Shown here one piece after another: positions 35,994 through 45,361 of a stretch of 64,000 nucleotides of DNA. The notes beneath the pieces are model-generated. The model saw nothing but the letters and a program-made list of their open reading frames with translations. It made no database searches and was not told the DNA's origin. Within the stretch, counting starts at the first letter, position 1, and every line of letters starts with the position of its first letter. This DNA comes from Jeongeupia naejangsanensis (GTDB lineage: Bacteria; Pseudomonadota; Gammaproteobacteria; Burkholderiales; Chitinibacteraceae): positions 496,001-560,000 of the forward strand of contig NZ_JAESND010000001.1 in assembly GCF_016865585.1 (NCBI RefSeq), read 5' to 3'. The position numbers and the translations under genes were made by a program.

Positions 35994-36021
35994 TTGAAAT
36001 ACACTGCGAGCTGAATAATAA
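35994..36021 (+). promoter_or_regulatory. Putative promoter of the MHYT gene with AT-rich inverted repeat
   Basis: A TTGAAA (35994-35999), 16-bp spacer, TAATAA (36016-36021) pair lies in an AT-rich patch. It overlaps a 7-bp inverted repeat CTGAATA (36011-36017) / TATTCAG (36033-36039) that could bind a regulator. Confidence 0.4.
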
Positions 36022-36054
36022 GAATTATCTAATATTCAGCCCGCGGGGTGAGCC

Positions 36055-37338
36055 ATGAACGGAAGCTACGATCTGATGCTGGTCCTTGTGTCCTACCTCG
36101 TCGCGACGCTGGCGTCGTACACCGCGCTTGATCTGGCGGGACGCATTACCGCGTCCACCGGCAACCGCGCCAACCAGTGGTTGCTGGGTGGCTCGGTCGC
36201 CATGGGTACCGGCATCTGGGCCATGCACTTCACCGGCATGATGGCCTTCGAGTTGCCGATCATCGTCACCTACAGCCCGTGGCTCACCTTGCTTTCGTGG
36301 GTGGCGGCCATCATCGTGTCGATGCTGGCCCTCTGGGCTGTCAGCCGCGCCCGGCTGGGTTACCGCACCATCGTCTGGGGTGCCTTGCTGATGGGCACCG
36401 GCATCTGCGTCATGCACTACACCGGCATGGCCGCCATGCAGATCGCCCCGGGGATCGACTATGAACCGATCCGCTTCATCGCCTCGGCACTGATCGCGGT
36501 GTCCGCCTCGGCGGTCGCGCTGGTCATTGCCTTCCGGCTGCGCTCGCACGACTCGCAGCGTTTCAGCAAACCCCGGCTGGCTGCCGCGCTGGTGATGGGT
36601 TTCGCCATTGTCGGCATGCACTACACCGGAATGGCAGCGGCCCAGTTTTCGGCGCAAACGGTCTGCGCGACGCAAAGCGGCCTGTCCGGCAACTGGGGCG
36701 GTCTGCCGCTCGCCAGCGTGACCGCGGTCATCCTGATGGGTACGCTGATGCTGTCGCGCAACGATGCGCAGGCAGCGGTTCGCGCAGCGCGGCAGCGCCG
36801 CCAGCAGGAAGATGCGGAGCGTCTGTACCAGCTGACCTATGCCGACGCCGAAACCCAGTTGCCGAACCGCACACTGCTGAAGGAAACGCTGCTGCACCTG
36901 ACCACCGGCGAAGGCGCGATCCGCCAGCGCTTTGTGCTGGCGCTGGTGGAGATCAACGGTTGCGACCACCTGCTGAACAGGCTGGGCAGGCAGCAGGAAC
37001 GTGCGCTGGTCCAGGCCTGTGCGCTGCGGCTGCGCGAAGCAACGTCCAAAGACGATCTGCTGGTCCGCTGGGGCCAGCACGCCTTTGCCGTGCTCTCGCA
37101 AACCACGCCGGATGCCGCACAGCTGAACACGCGGCTTCAGTCCACGCTGAAAGCACCGATCGAAGTCGCGGGACAGACCATCACGCTCGACGTTGCCATC
37201 CAGAGCTGCAGCCATCCGGAGGATGGCCTCAGCCCGCACGTGCTGCTCAGCAAGCTGCGGCACCCGCATCAGCATACAGCACCCGAGGATCATGCCCCGC
37301 TGCATGGCAGGCCGCTGACTGGCGGGCTGGCCGGCTAG
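36055..37338 (+). CDS. MHYT-domain membrane sensor with degenerate GGDEF domain
   Basis: The 427-aa product has an N-terminal MHYT domain of seven predicted helices with three signature motifs (MHFTGM, MHYTGM, MHYTGM), thought to bind a metal and sense a diatomic gas. A coiled linker (ARQRRQQEDAERLYQLTYADAETQLPNRTLL) leads to a GGDEF-like domain. The catalytic signature is replaced by WGQHAF (residues 339-344), so no diguanylate cyclase activity is expected. There is no EAL domain. It may still bind GTP or c-di-GMP or signal by contact. It is convergent with the YcgR-like gene of the flagellar cluster. Confidence 0.85.
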   Translation: MNGSYDLMLVLVSYLVATLASYTALDLAGRITASTGNRANQWLLGGSVAMGTGIWAMHFTGMMAFELPIIVTYSPWLTLLSWVAAIIVSMLALWAVSRARLGYRTIVWGALLMGTGICVMHYTGMAAMQIAPGIDYEPIRFIASALIAVSASAVALVIAFRLRSHDSQRFSKPRLAAALVMGFAIVGMHYTGMAAAQFSAQTVCATQSGLSGNWGGLPLASVTAVILMGTLMLSRNDAQAAVRAARQRRQQEDAERLYQLTYADAETQLPNRTLLKETLLHLTTGEGAIRQRFVLALVEINGCDHLLNRLGRQQERALVQACALRLREATSKDDLLVRWGQHAFAVLSQTTPDAAQLNTRLQSTLKAPIEVAGQTITLDVAIQSCSHPEDGLSPHVLLSKLRHPHQHTAPEDHAPLHGRPLTGGLAG

Positions 37339-37364
37339 TCTGCGACCGGACTGCTTGAAAAACG

Positions 37365-37387
37365 AAGTCCCGCTTGCGGCGGGACTT
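37365..37387 (-). terminator. Rho-independent terminator, weak
   Basis: A 9-bp stem AAGTCCCGC/GCGGGACTT with a 5-base loop; on the minus strand it is followed by CG and then T5. It may end the flagellar minus-strand transcript after the YcgR-like gene. Confidence 0.55.
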
Positions 37388-37419
37388 GTCACTTCCGGAT
37401 CCGGTTGCAGTGGCTGGCA

Positions 37420-38136
37420 TCAGCGCTGGAACAGTTGCCGTTCGTTTTCCAGGCTGGCCAGAAGCTGCTTGAGCTTGACCGATGCCGCGGTCGAAACGTT
37501 GACCATCCGGCAACCGTAATGCACCTGTTCACCGAGCAGGTTGCTGTAGAAGGTCCGGCGCATGCGGATTTCCAGATCGACAACCAGTGCCCCGTCACGA
37601 CCCAGCTCCATGCGTACCTGCGGCACCACGCTGCCGATGATCAGCGGTGCCGCGCACTGCGGCGTCGTCCGCAGCCCCACACCGCCCTGCGACAGGTCAT
37701 AGAGGTTGGCCTCGTAGGTCTGGCCGTCGAGCACGAAGCTGGCGGCATACTGCCGCCCCAGCGGCGCATCGAGCCGGGCGAATTCGCGCCGCTGCACGCG
37801 GATCAGCTCGAGCGGGAAGGCAGCAATCCACGGCTCGCCGGCGGCCGGCTGCATCAGATCCGGAACAACGAACTGAATCTTGGCGCCTTCGAGCGACGTC
37901 ACGAAACAGCACGGCCCGGTCGGCGTCTCTGCCTGCGTCGTGTTGAACGAAAAGATGCCCGACACCGGGTCGATCCGGATCACCCGGCACAGAACCCGCT
38001 GCCGGCCCTCGTCGAAATGCACCGTCACCGGAACCGCCGTCAGCGCCAGCTGCTTGAGGATGCCGGCAATTCTGGCCCGTTCATGCAGGCGGTAAGGCGC
38101 AAGGCATTCGCCCTCTTCCAGCAGCGTGCTGATCAT
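37420..38136 (-). CDS. YcgR-like PilZ-domain protein (c-di-GMP flagellar brake)
   Basis: The 238-aa protein has an N-terminal YcgR-type domain (ILKQLALTAVPVTVHFDEGRQRVLCRVIRID) and a C-terminal PilZ domain. The c-di-GMP-binding motifs are RREFAR (RxxxR) and DLSQGGVGLR (D/NxSxxG). In enterobacteria YcgR binds c-di-GMP and slows the motor at MotA/FliG. It follows the LafW-like gene by 41 bases on the same strand, where known Flag-2 clusters have the membrane regulator lafZ. ATG 38136 is chosen over long upstream extensions that overlap the LafW-like gene. Confidence 0.88.
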   Translation of the reverse strand: MISTLLEEGECLAPYRLHERARIAGILKQLALTAVPVTVHFDEGRQRVLCRVIRIDPVSGIFSFNTTQAETPTGPCCFVTSLEGAKIQFVVPDLMQPAAGEPWIAAFPLELIRVQRREFARLDAPLGRQYAASFVLDGQTYEANLYDLSQGGVGLRTTPQCAAPLIIGSVVPQVRMELGRDGALVVDLEIRMRRTFYSNLLGEQVHYGCRMVNVSTAASVKLKQLLASLENERQLFQR

Positions 38137-38177
38137 GGACACCACTCTTGATGGATTGATCGCGTCGTCACGGCTGT

Positions 38178-39203
38178 TCAGCGCAGCGACATCAACGACA
38201 GGACGCGGTAACGGCTGATGCCGACCAGTGCCGGAACGAGTTGTGCAAACGATGCATAGTCGCCAGGCACCGTGCGTCCGAAACGTCCGGAAAAGCCGGC
38301 GGCCCACGCCGGGTCGTCAGCCTGACGCGCCGTCTCGATCCCGGTCGCCGCGTCGCCCAGCGCGCGTTGTGCGGCTGCGCGGGCCTGCATGACCCGGCCC
38401 TGTGCATCGACCACCTGCTGCAGCGTTTGCCGCAATGCCGACATGCCCCCGGCGCTCCATCCCGACGGCGTGATGCCGTCGTCGATGACCTCGATACCGA
38501 CGCGATTGGGCTGGCCGCTCGGAAAACGGATACCGCCGCCCTTGACCATCAGCTGCCCCTGCAACGCTGGCAGGTTGCGCTCTGCGCTCGCAAACGTCAG
38601 ACGCCCCTGCTCGTCGGCCTGTACGGCCACGCCGGCCGGCAACAGTGCCTGGTTCAGCCGGCCGAGCGTCTGCGCCTGCGTCAGCCCCGCCTCCAGCATC
38701 ACCGAGACCGACGGCTTGCCCAGTCCACCCGGATAGAACGTCAGCGTCTCGTTGCCGCCCTCGCTCAGTCTGGCCAGACTTTCCAGCCCGGCGACGCGGA
38801 AACGCGCCTGCGCATTCCCCTCGCCGACCAGCTGCAAACGGGCATCCAGGCTTCCGCCGGTCGCGGCGGCACGGGAACGCCACAATGCATCGAACCGTTC
38901 CAGCTTTGCGTCAAGCAACGCCCGGTCACCCGGCTTGCCGGACAGGCGGGCGCTGATGACGGTCTTCAGCTCCTGCAGGCGCCCGGCGCTTTCGTCGAGA
39001 AACCCCAGCGCACGCTGGGCGTCGGTCACTGCACGATTCAGGCCCAGACTGGCCCCGAGCGACGCGGTACCGGCGGGGCCGGCCGGCATTGCCGCGTCGC
39101 GCACAACCACCGGCCGCGTTGCCGCGGGCGGGACGGCAAGCGGTGCGATCGTCAGTGGCGAACGGGAGGACGGGCCGACAAGGTCGGTCGACTGGATCTG
39201 CAT
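38178..39203 (-). CDS. LafW-like hook-associated protein candidate
   Basis: The ~341-aa product is acidic to neutral and Ala-rich with no signal peptide, as expected of a protein exported by the flagellar apparatus. The middle holds a stretch resembling the flagellin IN motif (VSVMLEAGLTQAQTLGRLNQ then AVQADEQGRLTFASAE). Long predicted helices lie at the N-terminal third and the C-terminal third (GGMSALRQTLQQVVDAQGRV). Its position right after flgL is that of lafW in known Flag-2 clusters, so a hook-associated role is inferred from order plus this motif. ATG 39203 is used; a TTG at 39218 is possible. Family membership is not certain. Confidence 0.65.
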   Translation of the reverse strand: MQIQSTDLVGPSSRSPLTIAPLAVPPAATRPVVVRDAAMPAGPAGTASLGASLGLNRAVTDAQRALGFLDESAGRLQELKTVISARLSGKPGDRALLDAKLERFDALWRSRAAATGGSLDARLQLVGEGNAQARFRVAGLESLARLSEGGNETLTFYPGGLGKPSVSVMLEAGLTQAQTLGRLNQALLPAGVAVQADEQGRLTFASAERNLPALQGQLMVKGGGIRFPSGQPNRVGIEVIDDGITPSGWSAGGMSALRQTLQQVVDAQGRVMQARAAAQRALGDAATGIETARQADDPAWAAGFSGRFGRTVPGDYASFAQLVPALVGISRYRVLSLMSLR

Positions 39204-39221
39204 GTCGAGGCCGGTCAAGGC

Positions 39222-40133
39222 TCAGAGCACGTTGAACAGCGACAGCTGGCTGACCCGGCCGTAGGCCTTCTGGGTTGCCTGCACCGCCGTGGTGTAGCCG
39301 CTGAGCTCCACCGCGGCCTTGCCGTAGTCGAGCTGGCCCAGCGTCAGTGCGGCCTGCTGGTTGGAAAGACTGACATTTTCGTGATTGGTGTCGAGCGCGC
39401 TCAGCGTGTTCTGCCGGCCGCCCAGATCGGCAATCTTGCCGGTAACCGAGTTGAACACCGTGTCGAGCAGGTCGAGGCTGCCGGCGATGTCGGCGTGCGT
39501 GACGGCATTGCTGACGTCGACCCCGGGTGTCTGCAGCGTCGCGACGGTACCGTCGAGCCGGTTCAGCAGTCCCGCAACTTCATCAAGGCTGAGGTTGGCC
39601 GCCTTGGTGACACCGTTGCCGACCACGACCATCTGCTGGTCGGTATTGCCGGTAAAGCTGTAGCGGGAGCCGACCGGTTGGGTCGGGTCGTAGCTGATGG
39701 TGGCCGTGGTCACCAGCGTTCCCGAGAACAGGTAGCGCCCTTCCTGATCCTTGCTGTTGGCCGAGTAAAGCAGGCTGTCGCGCAGCGACTGCAGCGAGCT
39801 GGACATCGCGTTGACGTCGGCCGAGGTATTGCCGCCGTCGGCGGCCCAGACCAGCAGGTCGCGCGCCTGCTGCATGTCCTTGGTCATGCCGCTCAGCAGT
39901 GCTTCGTTCTGCTGCAGCCGGCTTTTCAGTGCGCCGATATTGTCGCGGTACTGCGTCAGCGCGGCGTCCTCGCGCTCCATGCGCGACAGCCGCACGCTGC
40001 TGACCGGATCGTCCGACGGGCGCAGGATGCGCTTGCCCGACGACATCTGCTGCATGATGTCCTCCAGTCGCGTCGAGGCAAGCTGGAGTGCTTCATTCAT
40101 CGAAGCGCTGTACTGGGTGCTGGCGATACGCAT
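39222..40133 (-). CDS. flgL: Flagellar hook-filament junction protein FlgL
   Basis: The 303-aa protein has the flagellin-like N-terminus MRIASTQYSASMNEALQLASTRLEDIMQQMSSGKRILRPSDDP and a C-terminal coiled region ending in AYGRVSQLSLFNVL. FlgL (HAP3) links the hook to the filament. It follows flgK by 12 bases and precedes the LafW-like gene by 18. Confidence 0.94.
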   Translation of the reverse strand: MRIASTQYSASMNEALQLASTRLEDIMQQMSSGKRILRPSDDPVSSVRLSRMEREDAALTQYRDNIGALKSRLQQNEALLSGMTKDMQQARDLLVWAADGGNTSADVNAMSSSLQSLRDSLLYSANSKDQEGRYLFSGTLVTTATISYDPTQPVGSRYSFTGNTDQQMVVVGNGVTKAANLSLDEVAGLLNRLDGTVATLQTPGVDVSNAVTHADIAGSLDLLDTVFNSVTGKIADLGGRQNTLSALDTNHENVSLSNQQAALTLGQLDYGKAAVELSGYTTAVQATQKAYGRVSQLSLFNVL

Positions 40134-40145
40134 CTATGCCTTCCT

Positions 40146-41522
40146 TCAGAGGATCTGCAGCGTGCTGTCGAACAACTGGTTCGCGACGGCAATCACTTTC
40201 ATGTTGGCCTGGTACATCTGCTGATACTGCAGCAGGTTCATGGCCTCTTCGTCCTGGTTCACGCCGCTGGTGGACTTCCAGCTTTCCTCGGCCTGCGTGC
40301 GCACGGTTTTCGATGTGGCCAGCGAGGCCTTGTTCTGCGCACTCAGGCTCGCCACGTTGCCGACCAGCTGGGTAAACGCATCGCCCAGCGTCACCGTACC
40401 GAGTCCGGCCAGTGCCACCGGCTGGTTCTTGATGTCGATCACCGCCAGCAGATTGCTGTTGTCGCCGGGCTTGGTCGCATCGCCGGAGAAGCCGAGGTCC
40501 TGCGCCAGTACGCCCGGATGCAGGCTCAGCACGCCGGTGCCACCGGCCGCATTGAAGTCGAACAGCGGTCCGCCTGCCGCGCCGCTCATGCCGAAACCGG
40601 CCGCCAGCTGCGTGTTCACCTTGGTGGCGATGGTGTTCGCCATGTCGGACACCGACTGCATCAGCGGCTGCAGCGTGTTGACGTCAAAACCGTTCAGGCC
40701 GCCCAGCTGCCCCCCGAGCGTGCTTGCCGGCAACGCGAAGGTTTCGTTGGCGAACTGCAGCGTGAAATCCTGCACGCCGGCACCGTTGGTCTGCACCGAC
40801 ATGGTCGCAGCGCGGGTGCCGACGACCAGCGGCTGCCCGCCGCGCAGCGACACGCTCTGCAGGCCGCCGCCCTGATCGACGATCTGGATGTCGACCAGGT
40901 TGGCCAGCGAATCGATCGCCTGATCGCGCTTGTCGATCAGCCCGGACGCATTCGCCCCTTGGCTCTGTGCGGTGGCGATCTGCCGGTTCAGCTCGGCAAT
41001 CGACGACGACAGCCCGTTGATCTGCTGCACCGACGCGGAACACTGCTGTGCGATCGAGGTGCGCTGGTTGGCCAGCAGCTGCTGCATGCTGTTGAAACGC
41101 TGCGCCAGCTGGTCCGCCGCGGTAATCACCTGCTGGCGCATCGGCGTCGACGTCGAATCGACACTCGCCGCATTGAGCGCGCTGTAGAAGCCGTCGAGCG
41201 CGACATTGATGCTGCCGTTGTCGTCGTTCATCACCTGCTCGAGCTGGTCGAGATAAGGCTGCATGGCCGAATTGCGGCCGAAATCGGTATTGGCCCGCCA
41301 CATCTGCTGGTTCTTGTAGCTGTCGCTGAACCGCAGCAGCGACGTGGTGTTGACACCGTTGCCGGCAGCATTGAGCCCGCCCTGCGCCGGCTGCACCGAC
41401 GCCAGCAGCACGCCCTGACGGGTGTAACCGGCCGTCATCACGTTGGCGATGTTCTGGCTGGTCGTGTTCAGCGCGGTCTGTGCGGCGGTCGCGCCGGACA
41501 AGGCGACATTGATCATGTTCAT
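40146..41522 (-). CDS. flgK: Flagellar hook-associated protein FlgK
   Basis: The 458-aa protein has the rod/hook N-terminus INVALSGATAAQTALNTTSQNIANVMTAGYTRQ and the C-terminal helix NLLQYQQMYQANMKVIAVANQLFDSTLQIL. FlgK (HAP1) is the first hook-filament junction protein. ATG 41522 (MNMINVAL) is chosen since it starts the family N-terminus. A class-3 promoter-like element lies at 41612-41637. Confidence 0.94.
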   Translation of the reverse strand: MNMINVALSGATAAQTALNTTSQNIANVMTAGYTRQGVLLASVQPAQGGLNAAGNGVNTTSLLRFSDSYKNQQMWRANTDFGRNSAMQPYLDQLEQVMNDDNGSINVALDGFYSALNAASVDSTSTPMRQQVITAADQLAQRFNSMQQLLANQRTSIAQQCSASVQQINGLSSSIAELNRQIATAQSQGANASGLIDKRDQAIDSLANLVDIQIVDQGGGLQSVSLRGGQPLVVGTRAATMSVQTNGAGVQDFTLQFANETFALPASTLGGQLGGLNGFDVNTLQPLMQSVSDMANTIATKVNTQLAAGFGMSGAAGGPLFDFNAAGGTGVLSLHPGVLAQDLGFSGDATKPGDNSNLLAVIDIKNQPVALAGLGTVTLGDAFTQLVGNVASLSAQNKASLATSKTVRTQAEESWKSTSGVNQDEEAMNLLQYQQMYQANMKVIAVANQLFDSTLQIL

Positions 41523-41611
41523 GATGGCTGGGCAATTCCCTGGGTGATGCAATCGCGAGCCGGTCGCGCACCGGGCCGGTGCACGATTGCCGGCCTACGT
41601 ATCAGCAAAAG

Positions 41612-41637
41612 GCGACCGCCCCGCGTCATCCCTTAAA
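41612..41637 (-). promoter_or_regulatory. Candidate sigma-28-type class-3 promoter of flgKL
   Basis: On the minus strand TTTAAG (41637-41632), 14 bases, GGTCGC (41617-41612), then CTTTTGCT. The same bipartite element with identical spacing occurs before flgM and fliD. It sits in the 140-base gap between flgJ and flgK. Confidence 0.6.
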
Positions 41638-41662
41638 CACAAGGGAGCGGCGGCGATGCCCG

Positions 41663-42028
41663 TCATTTCCCGCCGGTCTCGTCGGTCGATGCAGCACCCG
41701 GCGGCAGCAGCTGGTGCAGGATGGCGTTGGCGATGCCGAACGAGCGCTGCTTGGCCATCACGTCGGCCACCGCGGTATCGGCAAAATCGAGCATGTCGCC
41801 GTCGACCTTGTTCCGGAACACGCTGTCCTCGCTGCTCATCTCGCGGGTGACCTTGCGCATTTCGCGGAACATCTGCGCGATGAACATGCCTTCGAACTGT
41901 TCGGCGGCCTTTTCGACCTTCTTGCGGTAAGCCGGATCGGTAGCGGGCGGCAGCGGCTGCACTTCCTGCTCGCCGGCCAGCGCGCGGCCGAAGCCCTCGA
42001 TGCCCGGTGTGTTCGTCACGTTCATCAC
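41663..42028 (-). CDS. flgJ: Rod-binding protein FlgJ (short form without glucosaminidase)
   Basis: The 121-aa protein contains only the N-terminal rod-capping domain ([30 protein letters not shown] and [30 protein letters not shown]). Full-length FlgJ has ~310 aa with a C-terminal peptidoglycan hydrolase. That hydrolase is a separate gene here (48933-49655). It overlaps flgI by 4 bases. Confidence 0.92.
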   Translation of the reverse strand: MMNVTNTPGIEGFGRALAGEQEVQPLPPATDPAYRKKVEKAAEQFEGMFIAQMFREMRKVTREMSSEDSVFRNKVDGDMLDFADTAVADVMAKQRSFGIANAILHQLLPPGAASTDETGGK

Positions 42029-43131
42029 AGCACCACCAGTTCACCATCAAGCGCACCGGCTTCGTCCAGCGCCTGCAGGATGGCCATGATGTCGTCGGGC
42101 GTTGCACCGGTGCTGTTGACGGTGTCGATGATGGTCTGCAGGTTCGCGCCCGCCGGCCACTTGAACATGTGGCCCGAGCCCTGCTCGACATCGACCTGCG
42201 ATTCGGGTGTCACCGCGGTCCGGCCGCGACCGAACGGCATCGGCTGGCTGACGTTCTGCGACTCCGAAATCACCACCTTGAGCGAGCCGTGCGACACCGC
42301 CGCCGGCCGTACCGTCACGCCGTTGCCGATCACCACGGTGCCGGTGCGCGAATTGAATACCACCTTGGGTGCGTCGGCGCCGACCTCGACATTCATCGCC
42401 TCGAGCTTGGCGACAAAGGCGACGCGCCGGGTCGGATCGTCCGGCATGGCGACTTCGACCGAGGTCGCATCACGTGTCGATGCGGTATTGGTGCCGAAGC
42501 GACGATTGATCGCCTCGACGATGTTGGTCGCGGTCTGGAAGTTCGGCCGCTTGAGGCTAAGGCGCACGGTCGGTTTGGTGTCGAAATCGGTCTCGATTTC
42601 GCGCTCGATCGTCGCGCCGTTCGGAATCCGGCCCGCGGTCGGCGTATTGATGGTCACGCTCGTGCCGCTGTTACCCTGCGCCGACAGGCCGGCGATCACC
42701 AGGCTGCCTTGTGCCAGCGCGTAGATTTCACCGTTGGCAGCGCGCAACGAAGTCAGCAGCAGCGTACCGCCGCGCAGGCTTTTTGCATCGCCGATCGACG
42801 ACACGGTCACGTCGATCGACTGGCCCTTGCGGTAGCCGGGCGGGAACATCGCGTTGACCATGACCGTTGCGACGTTCTTGGACTTCACGTCGATCCGTTC
42901 GGGCAGCTTCACGCCAAGCTGCTTGAGCATGTTCGACAGCGACTGGCCGGTGTACTTCGACTGCGTGCCGTCACCCGAGCCGTTGAGCCCGACGACCAGC
43001 CCGTAGCCGATCAGCTGGTTTTCACGCACGCCTTCGACACTGACAAGGTTGCGCAGCACCTGTGCCCCGGCGGCGCCGGCCAGCAGCAGCATGCCCAGTC
43101 CGGCCAGCACGCGGATCATCAGCCGTTTCAT
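42025..43131 (-). CDS. flgI: Flagellar P-ring protein FlgI
   Basis: The 368-aa protein has a signal peptide ([18 protein letters not shown]), then [38 protein letters not shown] and the C-terminal [32 protein letters not shown]. FlgI forms the periplasmic P ring. ATG 43131 has GAGG upstream; an ATG three codons earlier is possible. Confidence 0.95.
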   Translation of the reverse strand: MKRLMIRVLAGLGMLLLAGAAGAQVLRNLVSVEGVRENQLIGYGLVVGLNGSGDGTQSKYTGQSLSNMLKQLGVKLPERIDVKSKNVATVMVNAMFPPGYRKGQSIDVTVSSIGDAKSLRGGTLLLTSLRAANGEIYALAQGSLVIAGLSAQGNSGTSVTINTPTAGRIPNGATIEREIETDFDTKPTVRLSLKRPNFQTATNIVEAINRRFGTNTASTRDATSVEVAMPDDPTRRVAFVAKLEAMNVEVGADAPKVVFNSRTGTVVIGNGVTVRPAAVSHGSLKVVISESQNVSQPMPFGRGRTAVTPESQVDVEQGSGHMFKWPAGANLQTIIDTVNSTGATPDDIMAILQALDEAGALDGELVVL

Positions 43132-43142
43132 CTCGCGCATCC

Positions 43143-43796
43143 TCAGAAAGGCATCCACTGGCTGTTGAAGAAGCGCGTCAGCCAGCCGGGATTGTTCGAA
43201 TCGGCCAGTGCACCGGTGCCGGCGTACTGGATCCGTGCGTTGGCAATGCGCAGCGACGAAATGCGGTTGTTGGTATCGATGTCGTCGACACGGACATAAC
43301 CGCTGAGGCGCAACAGCTCCTCGCCCTGATTCAGGTACAGGCTTTTTTCGCCTTTCACCAGCAGCAGGCCGTTGGGCAGCACCTGCTGCACCAGCACGGT
43401 GATCGCGCCCTGCAGCTCGTTCTGCTGCGTGCTCGAGCTCGCACCCTTGAAGTCGCGCTGCGCCTTCATGCTGGCTTCGGCCTTGGCATAGGTCTTGCCG
43501 AACACCACCGCCGGTTGTACTTCGGTGTCGCTGTTCTTGCTGATGTTGGTGCCGGCCTTCTTGCTTGCCTGCGTCGTTTCCTCGAGCACCACCGTCAGCA
43601 CGTCGCCCGGCCGGTAGGCCCGGTTGTCCGACGTCAGCGACAGCACCGTCGCCGGCGTGAACACGCCGCCGGACGTACCGCGCGGCATGTTGGCGGCCAG
43701 CGTCGGCGGATCGTAGCTGCCGTCCGGTGGTGGCGGCAGGAAGCCCGAGCACCCCGCCAGACCCGACAGCGACAGGCAGAGCAGCAGGCTGCGCAT
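43143..43796 (-). CDS. flgH: Flagellar L-ring lipoprotein FlgH
   Basis: The 217-aa protein has a lipoprotein signal ([12 protein letters not shown]), the GGVF motif, [28 protein letters not shown] and a C-terminal [34 protein letters not shown]. FlgH forms the outer-membrane L ring. Its start overlaps the flgG stop by one base. Confidence 0.95.
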   Translation of the reverse strand: MRSLLLCLSLSGLAGCSGFLPPPPDGSYDPPTLAANMPRGTSGGVFTPATVLSLTSDNRAYRPGDVLTVVLEETTQASKKAGTNISKNSDTEVQPAVVFGKTYAKAEASMKAQRDFKGASSSTQQNELQGAITVLVQQVLPNGLLLVKGEKSLYLNQGEELLRLSGYVRVDDIDTNNRISSLRIANARIQYAGTGALADSNNPGWLTRFFNSQWMPF

Positions 43797-44584
43797 CAGC
43801 GGGCTGCTTGCGACAGGTACTGCAGCATGTTGTCCGCCGCGCTCAGTACCTTGGTGTTCATTTCGTAGGTCCGCTGGGCCGAGATCATGTCGACCATTTC
43901 CTCGACGACCTGGACATTCGAGCCTTCGAGCGACCCCTGCTTGATCTTGCCCAGCGCGTTGTCGCCCGGGTTGCCCACCGTCGGCGCACCGCTGGCCGTG
44001 GTTTCCTGATACAGGTTGTCGCCCAGCGCCAGCAGGCCGGTCGGGTTGACGAAGTTCGCCAGCGTCAGCTGACCGACTTCCGATTGCTGCGTTGCCCCCG
44101 ACAGCGTCACCGACACCATGCCGTTGTCACCGATCGACACGCTGGTTGCGTTGGCCGGAATGGTGATGTCCGGCACCAGCGGCAGGCCTTGTGCATTGAC
44201 GAGGCGGCCGTCCGAATTCACCTGCAGCTGCCCGGCGCGGGTATACGCCGTCTCGCCGTTGGCCATTTCGACCTGCAGGAAACCGTTGCCGACGATCGCT
44301 ACGTCGAGCGACTGGCCGGTGGTCTGCAGGCTGCCGGTGGTGAACACCTTCTGCGTGCCGACGAGGCGCGTGCCGTTGCCGAGCTGGATGCCGCTCGGAT
44401 TGACCGTATTGGTGTCGCGCTGTGCGCCCGGCTGCTGCGCGGTCTGGTAGAACATGTCTTCGAACACCAGACGGTCGCGCTTGAAGCCGACGGTATTGAC
44501 GTTGGCAAGGTTGTTGGCGATCGCCTGCAGCTTGGCGTCCTGCGCCTGGATGCCGGTCTTGCTGACCCACATGGCTGGATTCAT
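43796..44584 (-). CDS. flgG: Flagellar distal rod protein FlgG
   Basis: The 262-aa protein starts [43 protein letters not shown], with [23 protein letters not shown] and a C-terminal [32 protein letters not shown]. Length and motifs are typical of FlgG, the distal rod. It lies 48 bases after flgF. Confidence 0.96.
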   Translation of the reverse strand: MNPAMWVSKTGIQAQDAKLQAIANNLANVNTVGFKRDRLVFEDMFYQTAQQPGAQRDTNTVNPSGIQLGNGTRLVGTQKVFTTGSLQTTGQSLDVAIVGNGFLQVEMANGETAYTRAGQLQVNSDGRLVNAQGLPLVPDITIPANATSVSIGDNGMVSVTLSGATQQSEVGQLTLANFVNPTGLLALGDNLYQETTASGAPTVGNPGDNALGKIKQGSLEGSNVQVVEEMVDMISAQRTYEMNTKVLSAADNMLQYLSQAAR

Positions 44585-44632
44585 GACTTTTTCCTTTGAT
44601 TGGTCCGCACGGTCCGGCCGGGCGGCAGGTGC

Positions 44633-45358
44633 TTACTGGCGGATCAGCCGGTTGCCGGCGTCGGCCATCTCGTCGGCGGCCTTGTAGAGCCGCATCTGCA
44701 CTTCGAAATCGCGGTTCAGCCCCATGGTCGAGACCATTTCGTCGATGGCCGACACGTTGCTGCGCTCGAGCTGGCCACCCACGACGACGACGGTATCGTC
44801 GGCCGGCAGCGGCACGCCCGACCGCGGCACGATCAGGCCGGCGACGTTCTTGCTGATGTCGGCCGCGGCGGGCTTGACCAGCTTGAGCCGGTCAACCTGC
44901 TGCATGGCGGTCTCGCCTTCGGGACGGATCGAAATGGTGCCGTCCTCGCCGATCTGGATCGCCTCGAACGGCGGCAGCACGATGGCGCCGCCGTCGCCGA
45001 GCACCGGCCGGCCCTTGACCGTCAGCGCACCGCGGTCGTCGACTTCAAGGCTGCCTTCACGGGTGTAGGCTTCGCCACCATTCAGGCCGACCGTCAGAAA
45101 GCCCTGCCCCTTGACCGCAACGTCGAGATCGCGCCCGGTCGCGGTCAGCACGCCGGCTTTCTGGTCGATGGTGTTGGCTTGCAGCGCGGTCGCGTGGCGG
45201 GCCTCGTAGCCGAACCCCTGCACCTGCTGGCTGACCGAGCGCTGCATGTCGGCGCGGAAACCGGCGGTTTCGAGGTTGGCGATGTTGTTGGCGTGAACCT
45301 GCTGCGCGCGCAGCGTCCGGTCCGCGCCACTCATCACCGTGTAGATCAGCGCGTCCAC
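44633..45358 (-). CDS. flgF: Flagellar proximal rod protein FlgF
   Basis: The 241-aa protein starts MDALIYTVMSGADRTLRAQQVHANNIANLETAGFRADM and contains QGFLTVGLNGGEAYTREGSLEVDDRGALTVKGRPVLGD and a C-terminal ERSNVSAIDEMVSTMGLNRDFEVQMRLYKAADEM. This is the FlgF pattern. It starts 3 bases after the flgE stop. Confidence 0.95.
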   Translation of the reverse strand: MDALIYTVMSGADRTLRAQQVHANNIANLETAGFRADMQRSVSQQVQGFGYEARHATALQANTIDQKAGVLTATGRDLDVAVKGQGFLTVGLNGGEAYTREGSLEVDDRGALTVKGRPVLGDGGAIVLPPFEAIQIGEDGTISIRPEGETAMQQVDRLKLVKPAAADISKNVAGLIVPRSGVPLPADDTVVVVGGQLERSNVSAIDEMVSTMGLNRDFEVQMRLYKAADEMADAGNRLIRQ

Positions 45359-45361
45359 GGC

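Noticed and set aside
38178-39203. Flagellin (lafA) candidate
   Set aside because: It lacks the conserved flagellin N- and C-terminal helices; the IN-like motif and position fit LafW better.
38241-41636. Very long plus-strand open frame (over 1100 codons) opposite the flgL-flgK region
   Set aside because: It is the antisense of well-supported flg genes; GC-rich codon bias leaves opposite frames open, and the translation has no recognisable domain.
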